Assembly: GCF_001665685.1 (NCBI RefSeq)
Contig: NZ_LZTB01000044.1
Coordinates: forward strand, 1 to 64,000
DNA from: Mycobacterium sp. 852013-50091_SCH5140682
GTDB taxonomy: Bacteria > Actinomycetota > Actinomycetes > Mycobacteriales > Mycobacteriaceae
Length of the DNA stretch: 64,000 nt
Direction of reading: 5' to 3'
The translations under genes and the position numbers were made by a program. Below, piece after piece: positions 63,637 to 64,000 of this stretch. The notes below the pieces were generated by a model, which saw only the letters and a program-made list of their open reading frames with translations, ran no database searches and had not been told where the DNA came from. The stretch's first letter is position 1. Every line of letters begins with the position of its first letter.

Positions 63637-64000
63637 GTGCCCACCACCGTCGCGGCAGCACCGATCAACAATGCTGCCGACGTGGCTCCCGGGTCGATAT
63701 GCCCGACGCTGCGTTGCCCCAGATAACTGGCCCGCCCTTTGCGGGCCACCATGGATTCGGTGGCGTCCCTGCCTTTTTCGGCGGCGGCTGCAGCGTCAGC
63801 GAGAGCTTTGGGCAGGTCGGTGCCCGACGCGAGTGCCGCGTCGACGGCGTCGAGGGCAGGCGCGAGCGCATCGAACATCGTCTTGTCGCCGGCTTCGGCG
63901 CGTCCCCGCTGGACGACGCCTTCGACGCCGGCGCGCAACGCCGCGGCGAAATCCGCGCTGTCGGCACCCATCGCCGGTGCCATGCGCAGGAAGAAGGTGC
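63633..64000 (-). CDS. dhaL: Dihydroxyacetone kinase subunit DhaL, C-terminal part
   Basis: The right window edge cuts the gene; about 121 residues are present, beginning TFFLRMAPAMGADSADF. The end GRASYLGQRSVGHIDPGATSAALLIGAAA is the DhaL signature, and its phosphate/ADP-binding loops lie in the visible part (GTD and GATSAA). DhaL carries the permanently bound ADP that DhaM rephosphorylates; DhaK, which holds the substrate, should lie further right. It overlaps dhaM by 4 bp. Confidence 0.9.
   Translation of the reverse strand, partial: TFFLRMAPAMGADSADFAAALRAGVEGVVQRGRAEAGDKTMFDALAPALDAVDAALASGTDLPKALADAAAAAEKGRDATESMVARKGRASYLGQRSVGHIDPGATSAALLIGAAATVVGT

Overview
This window is actinobacterial chromosome, almost certainly a fast-growing Mycobacterium (Mycolicibacterium) close to M. 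smegmatis. Evidence: high GC, frequent GTG starts and ATGA/GTGA gene overlaps, an Ag85 mycolyltransferase, MmpS/MmpL, a wax-ester synthase/DGAT protein, FprA, the prfB-mscS-ftsE-ftsX-smpB block, the fadE24/fadE23-hisN block beside nuoA, and a tmRNA whose tag reads ADSNQRDYALAA. Start sites were chosen by eye from Shine-Dalgarno spacing, overlaps and domain boundaries.

Layout. 0-2 kb: start of the nuo operon (minus), a lone receiver protein, a YceI protein and a methyltransferase. 2-9.7 kb: one minus-strand operon of eight genes running from 9697 down to 1999. It encodes a homogentisate-dioxygenase-like protein, an alpha/beta hydrolase, a CaiB-type CoA transferase, an HMG-CoA-lyase-like protein, a TetR regulator, an acyl-CoA dehydrogenase, a sugar-kinase-like phosphotransferase and a DUF6285-type small protein. 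The last three resemble the LvaC/LvaA/LvaB set that removes a 4-hydroxyl from acyl-CoAs. Inside it lies a triple 32-bp repeat that makes three coupled 10-codon ORFs. 9.9-15.3 kb: DJ-1/PfpI protein, MFS exporter with an extra C-terminal domain, flavin monooxygenase, Ag85. 15.5-19.2 kb: fadE23, fadE24, hisN and a short leader ORF. 19.2-24 kb: small membrane protein, truncated globin, TetR plus mmpS/mmpL. 24-32 kb: fprA, prfB, mscS, ftsE, ftsX, smpB, a SnoaL-like/TetR pair and ssrA.

32-40.4 kb: SnoaL-like protein, WS/DGAT, a PucR-type regulator, then a candidate new metabolic locus of ATP-grasp ligase, MmgE/PrpD protein and MFS transporter. Its two transcripts start from duplicated promoters that share a -10 box and a palindromic operator at identical spacing. 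40.6-45.8 kb: cutinase, XRE/MmyB regulator with Bcr/CflA exporter, then a decaying stretch with two broken oxidoreductase genes around an alpha/beta hydrolase and a chimeric lipoprotein ORF. 45.9-52.5 kb: membrane protein, LmeA/DUF2993-like protein, LOG protein and a TetR-controlled aromatic meta-cleavage operon (FAD hydroxylase, FAH-family hydrolase, extradiol dioxygenase). 52.6-53.7 kb: a two-gene paralogous operon behind a clear SigF-type promoter. 53.7-64 kb: a PTS region with ptsG, crr, two large LuxR/AAA regulators meeting tail to tail, a fused DhaM (EIIA-HPr-EI) and the end of dhaL.

Most of the window is lipid, aromatic and sugar-phosphate catabolism under local TetR, PucR and LuxR control, with a conserved cell-division and trans-translation core in the middle. 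The best candidates for undescribed biology are the duplicated-promoter PucR/ATP-grasp/PrpD/MFS locus, the LvaABC-like operon with its mini-ORF relay, and the SigF-driven paralog pair.
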